From positions 1 through 64,000 of the forward strand of contig NZ_VRKW01000002.1 of assembly GCF_009746715.1 (NCBI RefSeq): 64,000 bases of DNA, read 5' to 3'. The DNA comes from Ketobacter sp. MCCC 1A13808. Lineage in GTDB: Bacteria > Pseudomonadota > Gammaproteobacteria > Pseudomonadales > Ketobacteraceae. The notes beneath the pieces were generated by a model. It saw only the letters and a list, made by a program, of their open reading frames with translations, made no database searches and was not told the origin of the DNA. Of the stretch, positions 43,694 through 52,783 are shown one piece after another. The stretch's first letter is position 1; each line of letters starts with the position of its first letter. The position numbers and the translations under genes are program-made.

Positions 43694-44548
43694 ATGGATA
43701 ATGAAGCGATTGAGGGTATCGCCGCCTTCGGCGATTTACTGAATCTGGGCAAAATCTTCATGCTGCTGGCTGCAGGCACCTTTCTCTGGCTGTCCAACGA
43801 GCTGCTGCGCCGCTCCAGCCAACGCCTGATGGACTTCATTCCCTCAAGACGCTTTATGATTTTGCAGTTGGCAACCCTGCTCACATTTATCTGGTATTTC
43901 GCGGGGGCCTATTGGATGCTGGTGGGAATTCTGCAGCCTCCAAAAGAAATGCTGCTGGCCCTGGCCGGTAGTGCGGCGGTTGCCATGGGTTTCGCTTTCA
44001 AGGATGTCGCCGCCTCCATCATTGCCGGCCTGATTTTACTCTTTGACCGCCCCTTTCAAGTGGGCGACCGGGTCAGCTTTGGTGATACCTACGGAGAAAT
44101 TATCAGCATTGGTCTGCGCTCTGTGCGTCTGAACACCCTAGATGACAGCTTGGTTACCATTCCCAATAGCCGCTTTATTACCGATGTGGTGTCTTCCGGA
44201 AATGCCGGTGCACTGGACATGATGGTGGTGAGTGACTTTCACGTAGCGCTGAATGCTGACATCGAGAAAGTGCAAGCGTTGATTCACGAGGTCATCGTAA
44301 CCAGCCGTTTCGTATACCTTAAAAAACCGGTAATTTTTGCCGTAGAAGAAGTGGCAATCGCCGAAAGGCTGGCCATCCGTATCCGCGCCAAAGCCTATGT
44401 GCTGGATGTTCATTATGAAAAGGCTTTCCAGGCCGATATTGTCATTAGAGCAGCCAAGTTGCTGTGCGAGCACGAGGTTCCCCGCCCCACCCACGACCCC
44501 GAGTTCAAGCAAAACCCGGATAAAATTGAACAGAAAAAATTCAGTTAG
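43694..44548 (+). CDS. MscS-type channel paired with the membrane ATPase
   Basis: A 284-residue MscS-family channel with two leading helices (about 18-38, 54-78) and the TM3 pore helix LAGSAAVAMGFAFKDVAASIIAGLILLFDRPFQVGD (about 92-127). A beta domain follows (VSFGDTYGEIISIGLRSVRLNTLDDSLVTIPNSRF) and an alpha/beta end domain. It matches E. coli MscS well in this order. It starts one base after the stop codon of the ATPase gene (TAACATG), so the two are translationally coupled. This suggests a channel gated or set by an ATP-driven partner. It is followed by a short gap and ppa. Confidence 0.9.
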   Translation: MDNEAIEGIAAFGDLLNLGKIFMLLAAGTFLWLSNELLRRSSQRLMDFIPSRRFMILQLATLLTFIWYFAGAYWMLVGILQPPKEMLLALAGSAAVAMGFAFKDVAASIIAGLILLFDRPFQVGDRVSFGDTYGEIISIGLRSVRLNTLDDSLVTIPNSRFITDVVSSGNAGALDMMVVSDFHVALNADIEKVQALIHEVIVTSRFVYLKKPVIFAVEEVAIAERLAIRIRAKAYVLDVHYEKAFQADIVIRAAKLLCEHEVPRPTHDPEFKQNPDKIEQKKFS

Positions 44549-44664
44549 GGAGCCCACAGCACTGTGATCAGCGGCCTTTGCTGAGTACACTTCTTCGGGT
44601 ATAATCCGCCCACTTTTTGACGATTCGTTGCAACAATCATCTGACTAACTGAAAAGGTTTTATC

Positions 44665-45192
44665 ATGGGTTTTAATTCTGTTCCAGCCGGTAAAGACGTA
44701 CCGAACGACATCTATGTGGCCATTGAAATCCCGGCCAACAGCTCCCCGATCAAATACGAAATCGACAAAGACACAGACTGCTTGTTTGTCGATCGTTTTA
44801 TGGCGACTCCGATGTTCTACCCCGCCAACTACGGATATGTACCCAACAGCCTGGGCGAAGACGGTGATCCGCTGGACGTGCTAGTTGTAACCCCTTATCC
44901 GGTCGCTCCGGGTTCGGTCATTCGAGCGCGCCCTGTAGGGGTTCTGAATATGTCCGACGAAGCCGGTTCTGACGCGAAAATACTGGCTGTACCGCACGAC
45001 AAGTTGTCCGCCCTGTACAAAGACGTAAAAGAATATTCCGATCTGCCAGAGCTACTGATCAAGCAAATTGAGCACTTCTTCGAAAACTACAAAGATCTGG
45101 AGCCCGGTAAATGGGTGAAAGTGGATGGCTGGGCTGGCGCTGATGAAGCCCGCACTGCGATCCAGAAAGCAGTGGATGCGGTGGCAAAATAA
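44665..45192 (+). CDS. ppa: Inorganic pyrophosphatase
   Basis: A 175-residue family I soluble pyrophosphatase, splitting PPi into two phosphates and so driving biosynthesis. The active-site segment [13 protein letters not shown] (about 66-78) holds the metal-binding aspartates, with [10 protein letters not shown] before it and [13 protein letters not shown] after. Length and sequence are normal. The organism also has a PPi-dependent phosphofructokinase in this window, so cellular PPi has two competing uses. Confidence 0.96.
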   Translation: MGFNSVPAGKDVPNDIYVAIEIPANSSPIKYEIDKDTDCLFVDRFMATPMFYPANYGYVPNSLGEDGDPLDVLVVTPYPVAPGSVIRARPVGVLNMSDEAGSDAKILAVPHDKLSALYKDVKEYSDLPELLIKQIEHFFENYKDLEPGKWVKVDGWAGADEARTAIQKAVDAVAK

Positions 45193-45219
45193 AGCCCGCT
45201 TACTGATCTGACTGTATAA

Positions 45220-45241
45220 GTAGGGGGCTTGGGCCCCCTAC
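45220..45241. terminator. GC-rich hairpin after ppa
   Basis: GTAGGGGGC and GCCCCCTAC form a tight stem with a small loop 28 bases after the ppa stop. There is no T-run, so it is a weak or factor-dependent terminator at best. The following ~450 bases up to the next gene show no gene I can support. Confidence 0.45.
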
Positions 45242-45693
45242 GATTGCTGCGAACGACGATTCGATACCTAACGAGTGTTGGCACGCAATCCGCCCTGCTT
45301 GATTCCCCCCACCCAAACAATCCTTATACACTTTCAATCAATAACCCCGTCGTAATTACAAAGCCGCTACGCACGGCTACAGATGCTTACAGTTAACACA
45401 ATCAATCTTACCGTAGCCCCCCACGCCAACAAATATTGCCCCACAGATACAAATTCTTGCTTTACTCGTTGTACGAATTCAGTACGATGGTCATTATGTC
45501 ATCAGTCAAATGACGCATTATCAATTTGGACGATGCCAGGTAGTAACAGCCCCGGCTGTAATTGAACGAGTTTGGGACTCGCTCATGCGCTACCGGAAAA
45601 TGCAGTAAGCGATAAAAATGCGAATAAACAAGCTCGAACTGACTTAATAAAAATAATTTCATTTTCTGACTTTCTAAAAAATTGAGGCACAAA

Positions 45694-48030
45694 GTGACTA
45701 TAATAAAGAGACTCGTGTTCTTAGTGATGGTTATGGGGCTAGCCGCGTGCGACCAAGCCAACATAATTAATCCTGCCAACAATTCAACCTCACCCACCAA
45801 ACCCGATATTTACGAAATTGTTTTCTCCAACGGGGTTCCAGCCGACTTGGCGATTCAGCTCAACGTAGCCGATGTCACAACGAAATTTGATGTCACCGAA
45901 ACCGGTGCTACCGCATCCGGTGACCAGTTGGCTGACAATGTCTTCCCAGGCCGCAATACTCTGCGCGTTACGGCGTACAACAAGGTGACTCAGGCCATCT
46001 TCGAATACGACACCAGCGGCCCCAAGATCCATATCCTGGATGTTGATCGCAACACCATGACGGTGAGCGGTTATGTTGCAGATTCCGGCGGAATTGAAAG
46101 CGTCAGCCTGGACGGTTCACCGGTCGCATTGGAAAGCGATAACAGTTTTTCGGTTGCCTTTATTAATAAGCCGTTCAATCTGTTCACCGCTATTGACGGT
46201 TACGGTCACGAGAGCAGTACCGAGTTCGCGCGCAAAGATCAGGAGTTCAACGGTATCGCGGCACGACTGAACCAGGGTGGTCTGGATTTTCTGGTGAGCG
46301 CGCTGGAGCAAGAACTGGCGAAAGCCGACTTCCAGGAAATCGTTGGAGGCCTGGCGCCGGTGACTCTGCTGGACGCAGGCCTGTTTGATTTAAATATGCG
46401 GGTAACCCGGCTTAATCTGGACAATATTGATATTGGTCTGAACGTTCTCGACAATGAAAAGATCGATACCGAACTGTCGACTGACAACTTCGAACTGGGT
46501 GTCTCCATCGGCGGCAGCATCTGGACTATCTTGGGGCGAATCCCCTGGGAAACCGGAGCCATTATTCAGATGGACCGTCTCGATGTAGGAACCAACCTGT
46601 TGCTCGATATTCTAAATTCCGATCTGGATATTGATCTGAGCAACACGGTAGTAGACCATTCCAGAATCAATATCGACCTGGACAGCACCCCCGGCATTCT
46701 GAATTTTATTGACCGCATCACCAGCTCCATCATTTCAGCAATCGCACCGATTTTTGAACGCATCTTTATTGATTTACTGGAACAGATCATTATTCCGATT
46801 GTTTCTGACTTCGTTAAGGATATCCCGATCAAGCTGCAGTTGATTACCCTGGATGACGGCGAAGAATTGAATATCAAAGCACTGCCCACCTTCCTGGATA
46901 GTTTCGGAAACGGCATCAGTGTGGATCTCGGCACTCGTATCTGGGCTCCAAACCCACCCGCTAATATACCGGGCGCACTGGGTTCTTTGCACCGTGGCGG
47001 CGATACTCCCAGCCTGGGTGCTAAAACGCCTGCAGGTACCCCGTTTGACTTCGGTGCCTCTATTTCAGACAACGTTATAAACCAGGCCTTATTTGCCGCT
47101 CACGAAGCCGGCGTGACCACCATGAATATCAATCCGGGTACCTACGCGAACGCGACACCGAAGGGTATTGCAGTGTATGACGCCGATGACAGCGAAATTA
47201 AAGACGCGGATAAAATTGGTATGCGGCTTGATCCGGCTTCACCACCGTATGTGAAGTTCATGCCGGGTGACGGTGCCGCAGGTGTGTTTGGCTGGGATGA
47301 TGTCACCCTGACGTTTGATCTGTACAAAGCACAGTGGGGAGAATACCGCACGTTATTTGGCGTTACCTTTAACCTGGAAGTCGCCTTCGATGTGAACAGC
47401 ACTGACGATGGCTTCCTGAGCATTGGTATCGAACAACTGCCGGTGATCAAAATCACCCGCACTGACAGCAGCGGCATGATTCTGATTCCACCGGGGTTCA
47501 TCAACTCCACCCTGGACTACTTTATGCCTGCAGTTATGCCGCGCCTGGCTCAGGAATTGAAAGTCGTTCCGCTGCCGCGCATCTATAATCATACGTTGCA
47601 TATGCAAGAGTTCTGGGTTGCCGGTTCTGCCAACAACAGCCTTTCTCTGGCGGGTGACTTGATTCCGATCAGCATGACTGAAGCGGCGGCTGAACCGGAG
47701 ACCACCATCGAAAATGTGGCCACTGCCAATGTGACAGCAACGGTTGAAAAAATCGATGCTTCCGGTGTTATCACTAACGAAAATGTGGAGATCGCCAACG
47801 GCGAGGTCACCATCGATGTTAATGGCCTCAACCCGAGCCCGGCAGCCGGTTTGCTGGAAGTCCGCTATCGTGTGGACGGCGGCGGCTGGACCAATTGGAA
47901 ACGTCGACGCGAAATCCACTTGAGTCGCTTGCTCGCAGGGGATCACCAAGTGGAAGTGTGTTCACGAACTGCACTGCTAAAACGCGAAGTGTCCTGCCCC
48001 GTCGTGGAATTCACCACCACGGTGCAATAA
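45694..48030 (+). CDS. Large predicted lipoprotein, possibly with a lipid-binding (TULIP-like) fold
   Basis: A 778-residue protein with a lipoprotein signal: basic start, hydrophobic run and lipobox LAAC at about residue 19. Residue 2 after the cysteine is Asp, which in many gammaproteobacteria keeps lipoproteins in the inner membrane. After a beta-rich Ig-like part (about 45-150) comes a long region of amphipathic helices and strands. SDNVINQALFAAHEAGV (about 455) resembles the BPI/TULIP pattern. The C-terminal ~130 residues form another beta domain. I cannot name the family. The GTG at 45694 with GAGG upstream is preferred over TTG 45682. A terminator follows. Confidence 0.65.
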   Translation: MTIIKRLVFLVMVMGLAACDQANIINPANNSTSPTKPDIYEIVFSNGVPADLAIQLNVADVTTKFDVTETGATASGDQLADNVFPGRNTLRVTAYNKVTQAIFEYDTSGPKIHILDVDRNTMTVSGYVADSGGIESVSLDGSPVALESDNSFSVAFINKPFNLFTAIDGYGHESSTEFARKDQEFNGIAARLNQGGLDFLVSALEQELAKADFQEIVGGLAPVTLLDAGLFDLNMRVTRLNLDNIDIGLNVLDNEKIDTELSTDNFELGVSIGGSIWTILGRIPWETGAIIQMDRLDVGTNLLLDILNSDLDIDLSNTVVDHSRINIDLDSTPGILNFIDRITSSIISAIAPIFERIFIDLLEQIIIPIVSDFVKDIPIKLQLITLDDGEELNIKALPTFLDSFGNGISVDLGTRIWAPNPPANIPGALGSLHRGGDTPSLGAKTPAGTPFDFGASISDNVINQALFAAHEAGVTTMNINPGTYANATPKGIAVYDADDSEIKDADKIGMRLDPASPPYVKFMPGDGAAGVFGWDDVTLTFDLYKAQWGEYRTLFGVTFNLEVAFDVNSTDDGFLSIGIEQLPVIKITRTDSSGMILIPPGFINSTLDYFMPAVMPRLAQELKVVPLPRIYNHTLHMQEFWVAGSANNSLSLAGDLIPISMTEAAAEPETTIENVATANVTATVEKIDASGVITNENVEIANGEVTIDVNGLNPSPAAGLLEVRYRVDGGGWTNWKRRREIHLSRLLAGDHQVEVCSRTALLKREVSCPVVEFTTTVQ

Positions 48031-48057
48031 ACCGGAAATACGACGTACTATCTGTAT

Positions 48058-48090
48058 AAAAAAACCGGCCCTTGTGGCCGGTTTTTTTAT
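48058..48090. terminator. Terminator after the lipoprotein gene
   Basis: AAAAAACCGGCC and GGCCGGTTTTTTT form a strong stem around CTTGT. It lies between two converging genes and can serve both. Confidence 0.85.
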
Positions 48091-48117
48091 ACTTGGCTTG
48101 ATCTGCCCGCGAACAAG

Positions 48118-48720
48118 TCAGGCTAGAACAAAATCAATTTCACCCACCTGCACGCCTTCTGCCTCACTTATTTCCAATAACAATGTACTGTCATAAATGA
48201 AGTCACGGCTATTGCCGCTCTCCCACGGGAAATACAACTGGGTGGTAAGAACTCTTCCATTGGGTTTCTGAACTTTTACATGAATGTGCCTGGTACGGCC
48301 CGGGTACAATCCCGGCACAATGGTTTCAAGATAAAACACGCCCTCTGCATTGGTATATTGATGACCGCGAAAACGATAACCCTCGTTATCGTATTCGCCG
48401 TCGCCATCGGCCTGCCAAAAATCCAATAATGCATTAGCAACCGGATCACAGCCTGCCATGACTTTTCCTTTCACAACCAGCAGCGTTCCCTCGTACCCCG
48501 CTTCTCTGATATTCGTTTTCTGCGGTGAGCCCGGCGTAAAGTAAGGCCCTTCAGTCTGGTTAACCGTGAGTGTTCCGCAAGTCGGTTCCGGTGTAGTGGG
48601 ACCGTCCGGATTCAGATTAAATGCAAGCGCCGGCATGGTGGCCGCAGCGGCCGTAGAGACCACGCTTGCTTTTAATACATGTCTTCTTGTGAGCAATGAA
48701 TTTTTTTCGTTTCCGTTCAT
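48118..48720 (-). CDS. Tat-exported intradiol ring-cleavage dioxygenase-like protein
   Basis: A 200-residue protein with a twin-arginine signal (TRRHVLKASV, hydrophobic helix, ALA site near 33) and one intradiol dioxygenase domain. The non-haem iron ligands are probably Tyr in QTEGPYF or DNEGYRFRG and the two His in GRTRHIHVKV. Cytosolic homologues open catechols; exported short forms are found in bacteria and fungi and may act on phenols or lignin-derived compounds. The substrate is not known here. A fair ribosome binding site, GGAATTGCCACC, precedes the ATG. Transcribed alone. Confidence 0.85.
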   Translation of the reverse strand: MNGNEKNSLLTRRHVLKASVVSTAAAATMPALAFNLNPDGPTTPEPTCGTLTVNQTEGPYFTPGSPQKTNIREAGYEGTLLVVKGKVMAGCDPVANALLDFWQADGDGEYDNEGYRFRGHQYTNAEGVFYLETIVPGLYPGRTRHIHVKVQKPNGRVLTTQLYFPWESGNSRDFIYDSTLLLEISEAEGVQVGEIDFVLA

Positions 48721-48982
48721 GGTGGCAATTCCTTTGTTTGGTTTTTCGTGCCATTAAAGGCTAAGGAATCTGACCTGACGCGTCTATTACCAGACGCTTT
48801 AGTTGTGAGGAAGTAGGCAATGTTTGTTCCTATTTTTTGGAAAAAAAACACATCCATTTTGCGCGCCGTCACGATTTTATTTTTTCACTTTTTGAACGTT
48901 AAAAGCCCGGCGATACCAGAAAAAAAGTATCGCCAGGTTTTATTTTGGGATGTGAACTTTGACGTAAATATCAATTCATATT

Positions 48983-50575
48983 TTATTGTCCTGCCGCTTG
49001 CGATGCGGCCACATCGTCCCAAAAATCACAGGTTGCTGTAGCCAATTCAGAGGCGGCTTCAGACGCCTCTTTCAGCACCATGTGTTGGTCAGACCCAGCA
49101 TCGAAACCCGGCCATTCAGGCTGGCTATCGAGATTCGGATTACCGCCTGCCGCAAATGCACTCCAGTAACTTTGTATTGCTTCACGAGTGGGCTCGTTCA
49201 ATTCCGGAGCCAGAGTGGCACTGGGATTTCCGAACACGTAAGGTAATTCCATTGCGTGATACGCAGCACCCTGCTCAAAACTATATAACCAAACTTCGCT
49301 CCCCATGGCAGTAGTGGCTCGGGCAAGCGTGCGGGCAGGACAACGAAACAGTTGGTCTGTCAGCACTTCAATCAGTTTGAGATTCGCGACGGCGTCTGCC
49401 GCCGGCGCGTACACTTGTTTAACTGAGGGTGCCAACTGCGCTGGGTAAGTGGCATCAATCACTGCGTTAAACTCATCAACAGTCGCCACGGTTTCACCGG
49501 AACCAATCAGTTGAAACAAACCCCACTCGCGCACATTGGTACCCACTATAATGGGGCCCTGGTTATATTGACCACTTTCGATCAGATTGATCGGCGCATC
49601 GGGAAGCATATTACTTCCACTAATGACCGTGGGCGACCAACCGGCACCGAAGATACCGGCATCGGCACCCCAAGCCACCAGATCAGCAGCTGGCACGGCA
49701 CGCAGGCAGGCCAGCTGATCCGCTTCACCTTCACAAAAAGCATTGGCCAAATCGGTTCCGACTGCGGTGGCTTGTTGTTTGGTATTCACCGGCAGCCCGC
49801 CGACACAAACCGCACTTTCCATAATGAATTTGTCAGCCAGGTTCTGACTGCCTGGTGACACCATATGCACACAGGCACTCATGGAACCAGCAGACTCACC
49901 AAACAGCGTTACATTGTCTTTGTCACCACCAAAAGAGCCGATGTTCTGTTGCACCCATTCCAGCGCCAGGCGCTGATCCTCTAACGCTGCATTGCCGGCG
50001 TCAGCGGCGGGCAAGGTAGCGTCCAGCTCGGGTAACGACAAAAATCCCAATGCGCCTAGCCGATAATTAAGCGTTACCACCACCGCACCATACTGCTCAG
50101 CCAGGCGCCAGCCGTCATACTGATTACTGCCACCGGAAATAAACGCGCCGCCGTGAATAAACACCATTACCGGCAGAGTACTGGTGTTAACCCCATCGGG
50201 ACTGTAGACATTCAGGGTCAGGCAATCTTCAGAAACGTCACCGGACGCCGACAACGCGCCCACGTTCTGCATGCAGGAAGCACCAAATTCCATCGCTTGA
50301 TAAGGCTCGCTCCACGGTTCAACCGGCTGTGGCGGCGCAAAACGCAATTCGCCCAGCGGCGGCTTTGCATAGGGAATTCCCAAAAACTCGCGGGCTGACC
50401 CCGCCGTGCCGTCTTTATAGAAGCCTTTCACTAATCCGCTTTGGGTACTCACGGTTAAAAAGTCATCAGCCCCATTGCCGCCGCCACCACAACCAACCAT
50501 GTAAAAGGCTCCGGCAGTCACCGACACAACACCGATTAACCGCTTAAGTAGCGGCTTTTTATTATTCATTCCCAT
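48983..50575 (-). CDS. Type-B carboxylesterase, predicted lipoprotein
   Basis: A 530-residue carboxylesterase/para-nitrobenzyl-esterase-type hydrolase. The signal ends in a lipobox (YMVGC) followed by a Gly-rich linker. The oxyanion segment is MVFIHGGAFISGG. The nucleophile is in GESAGS (Ser about 228) and the acid probably in NVREWGLF. The base is His in the AAYHAMELPYVFGN segment, which matches the usual HGAE-PYVF region. It would act on esters outside the cytoplasm, fixed to a membrane. The ATG at 50575 has AAAGG upstream; a GTG nine bases earlier is also in frame. Confidence 0.88.
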   Translation of the reverse strand: MGMNNKKPLLKRLIGVVSVTAGAFYMVGCGGGGNGADDFLTVSTQSGLVKGFYKDGTAGSAREFLGIPYAKPPLGELRFAPPQPVEPWSEPYQAMEFGASCMQNVGALSASGDVSEDCLTLNVYSPDGVNTSTLPVMVFIHGGAFISGGSNQYDGWRLAEQYGAVVVTLNYRLGALGFLSLPELDATLPAADAGNAALEDQRLALEWVQQNIGSFGGDKDNVTLFGESAGSMSACVHMVSPGSQNLADKFIMESAVCVGGLPVNTKQQATAVGTDLANAFCEGEADQLACLRAVPAADLVAWGADAGIFGAGWSPTVISGSNMLPDAPINLIESGQYNQGPIIVGTNVREWGLFQLIGSGETVATVDEFNAVIDATYPAQLAPSVKQVYAPAADAVANLKLIEVLTDQLFRCPARTLARATTAMGSEVWLYSFEQGAAYHAMELPYVFGNPSATLAPELNEPTREAIQSYWSAFAAGGNPNLDSQPEWPGFDAGSDQHMVLKEASEAASELATATCDFWDDVAASQAAGQ

Positions 50576-50584
50576 CTGGTACAC

Positions 50585-51022
50585 CTTTTTATTGTTTATA
50601 CAACCTAATCCCTGACCTGGGATGTTATCGCTTCGGTCCCGGGAGTCGCCTCACCAATTTCTGGTATGGCCGCTTCGGCCAGTTAATTGTCCATACTTCA
50701 AGCAGCCCTATTTTTCTTCCCTGGTATTGAACGGGATGGCGCCAGGCCAATCTAATAACCGTTCCTGTGACGTATTGGGATGGAAGATAGTCGCGCTATC
50801 CGGTGTACAGAAACGCCGTCATTATTTAAGATGGCCTGCACGGCATTTCAAACAAATTACCGCCAGAACACCTACCGTAGTTCAAAGCCTAGACCATCAA
50901 TTGAGACGTTTTGGAGTTTTGATGCAAAAGTTTACGCTTAACCAATTAAGTCCAGTTATGAGCGAACGCCTGTAATGGCCACCCACCGATTCGGAGCAAA
51001 GGCCAAAAGCCGCTAACCTGCC
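50585..51022. other. Intergenic region without a credited gene
   Basis: About 440 bases between the divergent esterase gene and tamA. One plus-strand frame of 117 codons (50622-50975) has no ribosome binding site and an unlikely composition. Promoters for both flanking genes should lie here, but I could not pick them with confidence. Confidence 0.5.
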
Positions 51023-52783
51023 TTGGGATATACGGAAATTTTCACTTCTAGCATTGCGAACATCCACAAAAGGTTCCGCCCTTCCACTCTTTGTGTCGTC
51101 ATTGTTGCGCTTTTGTATCATCTGCCCTGCCAAGCCCAGATTAAGCTAAAGATCAACGGAGTTGACGATACTTTGAAAGAGAACATCCGGCTGCACCTCT
51201 CCGGGTGGGAAAAAATTCCCCCGGGCAGCCCCGCCGCTGCCGCCAAATCCATCCGTGCTGCTGTCAACAAAAGCATGCAGCCACTGGGATACTACCAAGC
51301 CAACATAGACCCTGTTATAGACGGCAATCAACTGACCCTTAATATCGATCCCGGACCGCCTATGTTATGGGAGCAGAGCGATATCGTAATACCGCCACTG
51401 CCCGCCGACGTACAGGAACGCATCCAACCCTGGCGCACCTCAGATCTACTCAAAACAGGCTCTGTCCTGAACCATCAAAACTACGACGAGTTCAAAAAAG
51501 GCGTGGTCACCGCTGTTCGCCAAGTGGGCTATCTGGACGCGAAATGGGAGCAAAGCCGACTGTTAATCGATGTTGCCAGACAGCGAGCCCGGGCCGTGCT
51601 GCATCTGGCCAGCGGGGAACGGTACAAGATAAAAAGCATCACCTTCAATGGCAGCGACCTGTCTGAAAAGACCACCAATACGCTCATCGATACCCAGCCC
51701 GGCGCCTGGTACGATGCCGACGATATTGGCCTGGTTTACGACAATTTGCTGGGCAGCGGTTATTTTAAATACGCCAATATCGATGTGGAACAGGAAGCGC
51801 CGGACCAGGCGACACTGGACATCGAACTGACTGATCACCCTTCGGATCAGTTTACCACCGGCATCGGCTACGGCACCGACACCGGTGCTCGCGGAAAACT
51901 CGGCTGGACCCGCACCATGGTCGATCCTCGCGGCGACAGCATTTTCAGTAATCTGCAGGTTTCAGAAATCGGTGAAGAATTGAGTACTCAATACCGCATA
52001 CCCTGGCCCCACCCGCTGGAACGTTACCTTTCCTGGGACACCGGCTGGCGCCGGGAAATAACCACGGACCGGGAATCATCCTTGTTCAGCACCGGATTAT
52101 CGTTTAATCGATCTTCACGCAAGCGCTGGCAATATAAATTCGGGCTGAATTTAGAGCATGAAAAATACCGCCAGGGGAATAGCGACGATCAAATTGTCAC
52201 CTACATTTTGCCCAACTATCAATATTTGCAACGCCACGTTCTGGGGGAGAAATCTGGCCACCGCAGCTTAATCAAGGTGTGGTTTAATACCGCGTTGGGC
52301 ATCAGCATACTCGACGATCAATCGCGTTTTTTCAGCGTTGAATCCGGTGTCAGTTACGACGTTGAATTATCCTACCGCCATGGTTTCGCCACTCGCGTCG
52401 ACCTCGGTGGCATAGCCACCGACGATTTCTATACCGTGCCGCTATCGAAGCGATTCTACACCGGTGGTGATCAGACCGTACGCGGCTACAAATACAATGC
52501 CATCTCCAGCGAAGATCCGGACGGAGAGTTGTTGGGCGGACAGTTTCTTAACGTATTCAGCATGGAATATCGCTACCGCTATTTGCCGGAATGGATGGCG
52601 GCAGTTTTTGTAGATACCGGGCGCGCTTATATCTCGGGAGACGAGCCTTTTTACAAGAGCGCAGGCATCGGTTTACGCTGGCAACTTCCGGTGGGCATGA
52701 TTGCATTTGATCTGGCGCAGCCAATTGGCGACCCGGATGAAAACAAAGTCCGACTACACGTCTATATGAGTGCAACATTGTGA
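51023..52783 (+). CDS. tamA: Translocation and assembly module protein TamA
   Basis: A 586-residue Omp85-family outer-membrane protein. It has a signal segment (about 23-38) and three POTRA domains (about 39-260), including the GERYKIKSITFNGSDL and PGAWYDADDIGLVYDNLLGSGYF repeats. A 16-strand barrel follows, with the Omp85 signature RFYTGGDQTVRGYKYNAI. With TamB it takes part in outer-membrane protein insertion or lipid transport. The TTG at 51023 is the only start that keeps the signal sequence and lacks a good ribosome binding site, so the start is uncertain. Its end overlaps tamB by four bases. Confidence 0.93.
   Translation: MGYTEIFTSSIANIHKRFRPSTLCVVIVALLYHLPCQAQIKLKINGVDDTLKENIRLHLSGWEKIPPGSPAAAAKSIRAAVNKSMQPLGYYQANIDPVIDGNQLTLNIDPGPPMLWEQSDIVIPPLPADVQERIQPWRTSDLLKTGSVLNHQNYDEFKKGVVTAVRQVGYLDAKWEQSRLLIDVARQRARAVLHLASGERYKIKSITFNGSDLSEKTTNTLIDTQPGAWYDADDIGLVYDNLLGSGYFKYANIDVEQEAPDQATLDIELTDHPSDQFTTGIGYGTDTGARGKLGWTRTMVDPRGDSIFSNLQVSEIGEELSTQYRIPWPHPLERYLSWDTGWRREITTDRESSLFSTGLSFNRSSRKRWQYKFGLNLEHEKYRQGNSDDQIVTYILPNYQYLQRHVLGEKSGHRSLIKVWFNTALGISILDDQSRFFSVESGVSYDVELSYRHGFATRVDLGGIATDDFYTVPLSKRFYTGGDQTVRGYKYNAISSEDPDGELLGGQFLNVFSMEYRYRYLPEWMAAVFVDTGRAYISGDEPFYKSAGIGLRWQLPVGMIAFDLAQPIGDPDENKVRLHVYMSATL

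Noticed and set aside
50622-50975. Plus-strand 117-codon frame between the esterase gene and tamA
   Set aside because: No ribosome binding site and unlikely composition; the region more probably holds promoters.
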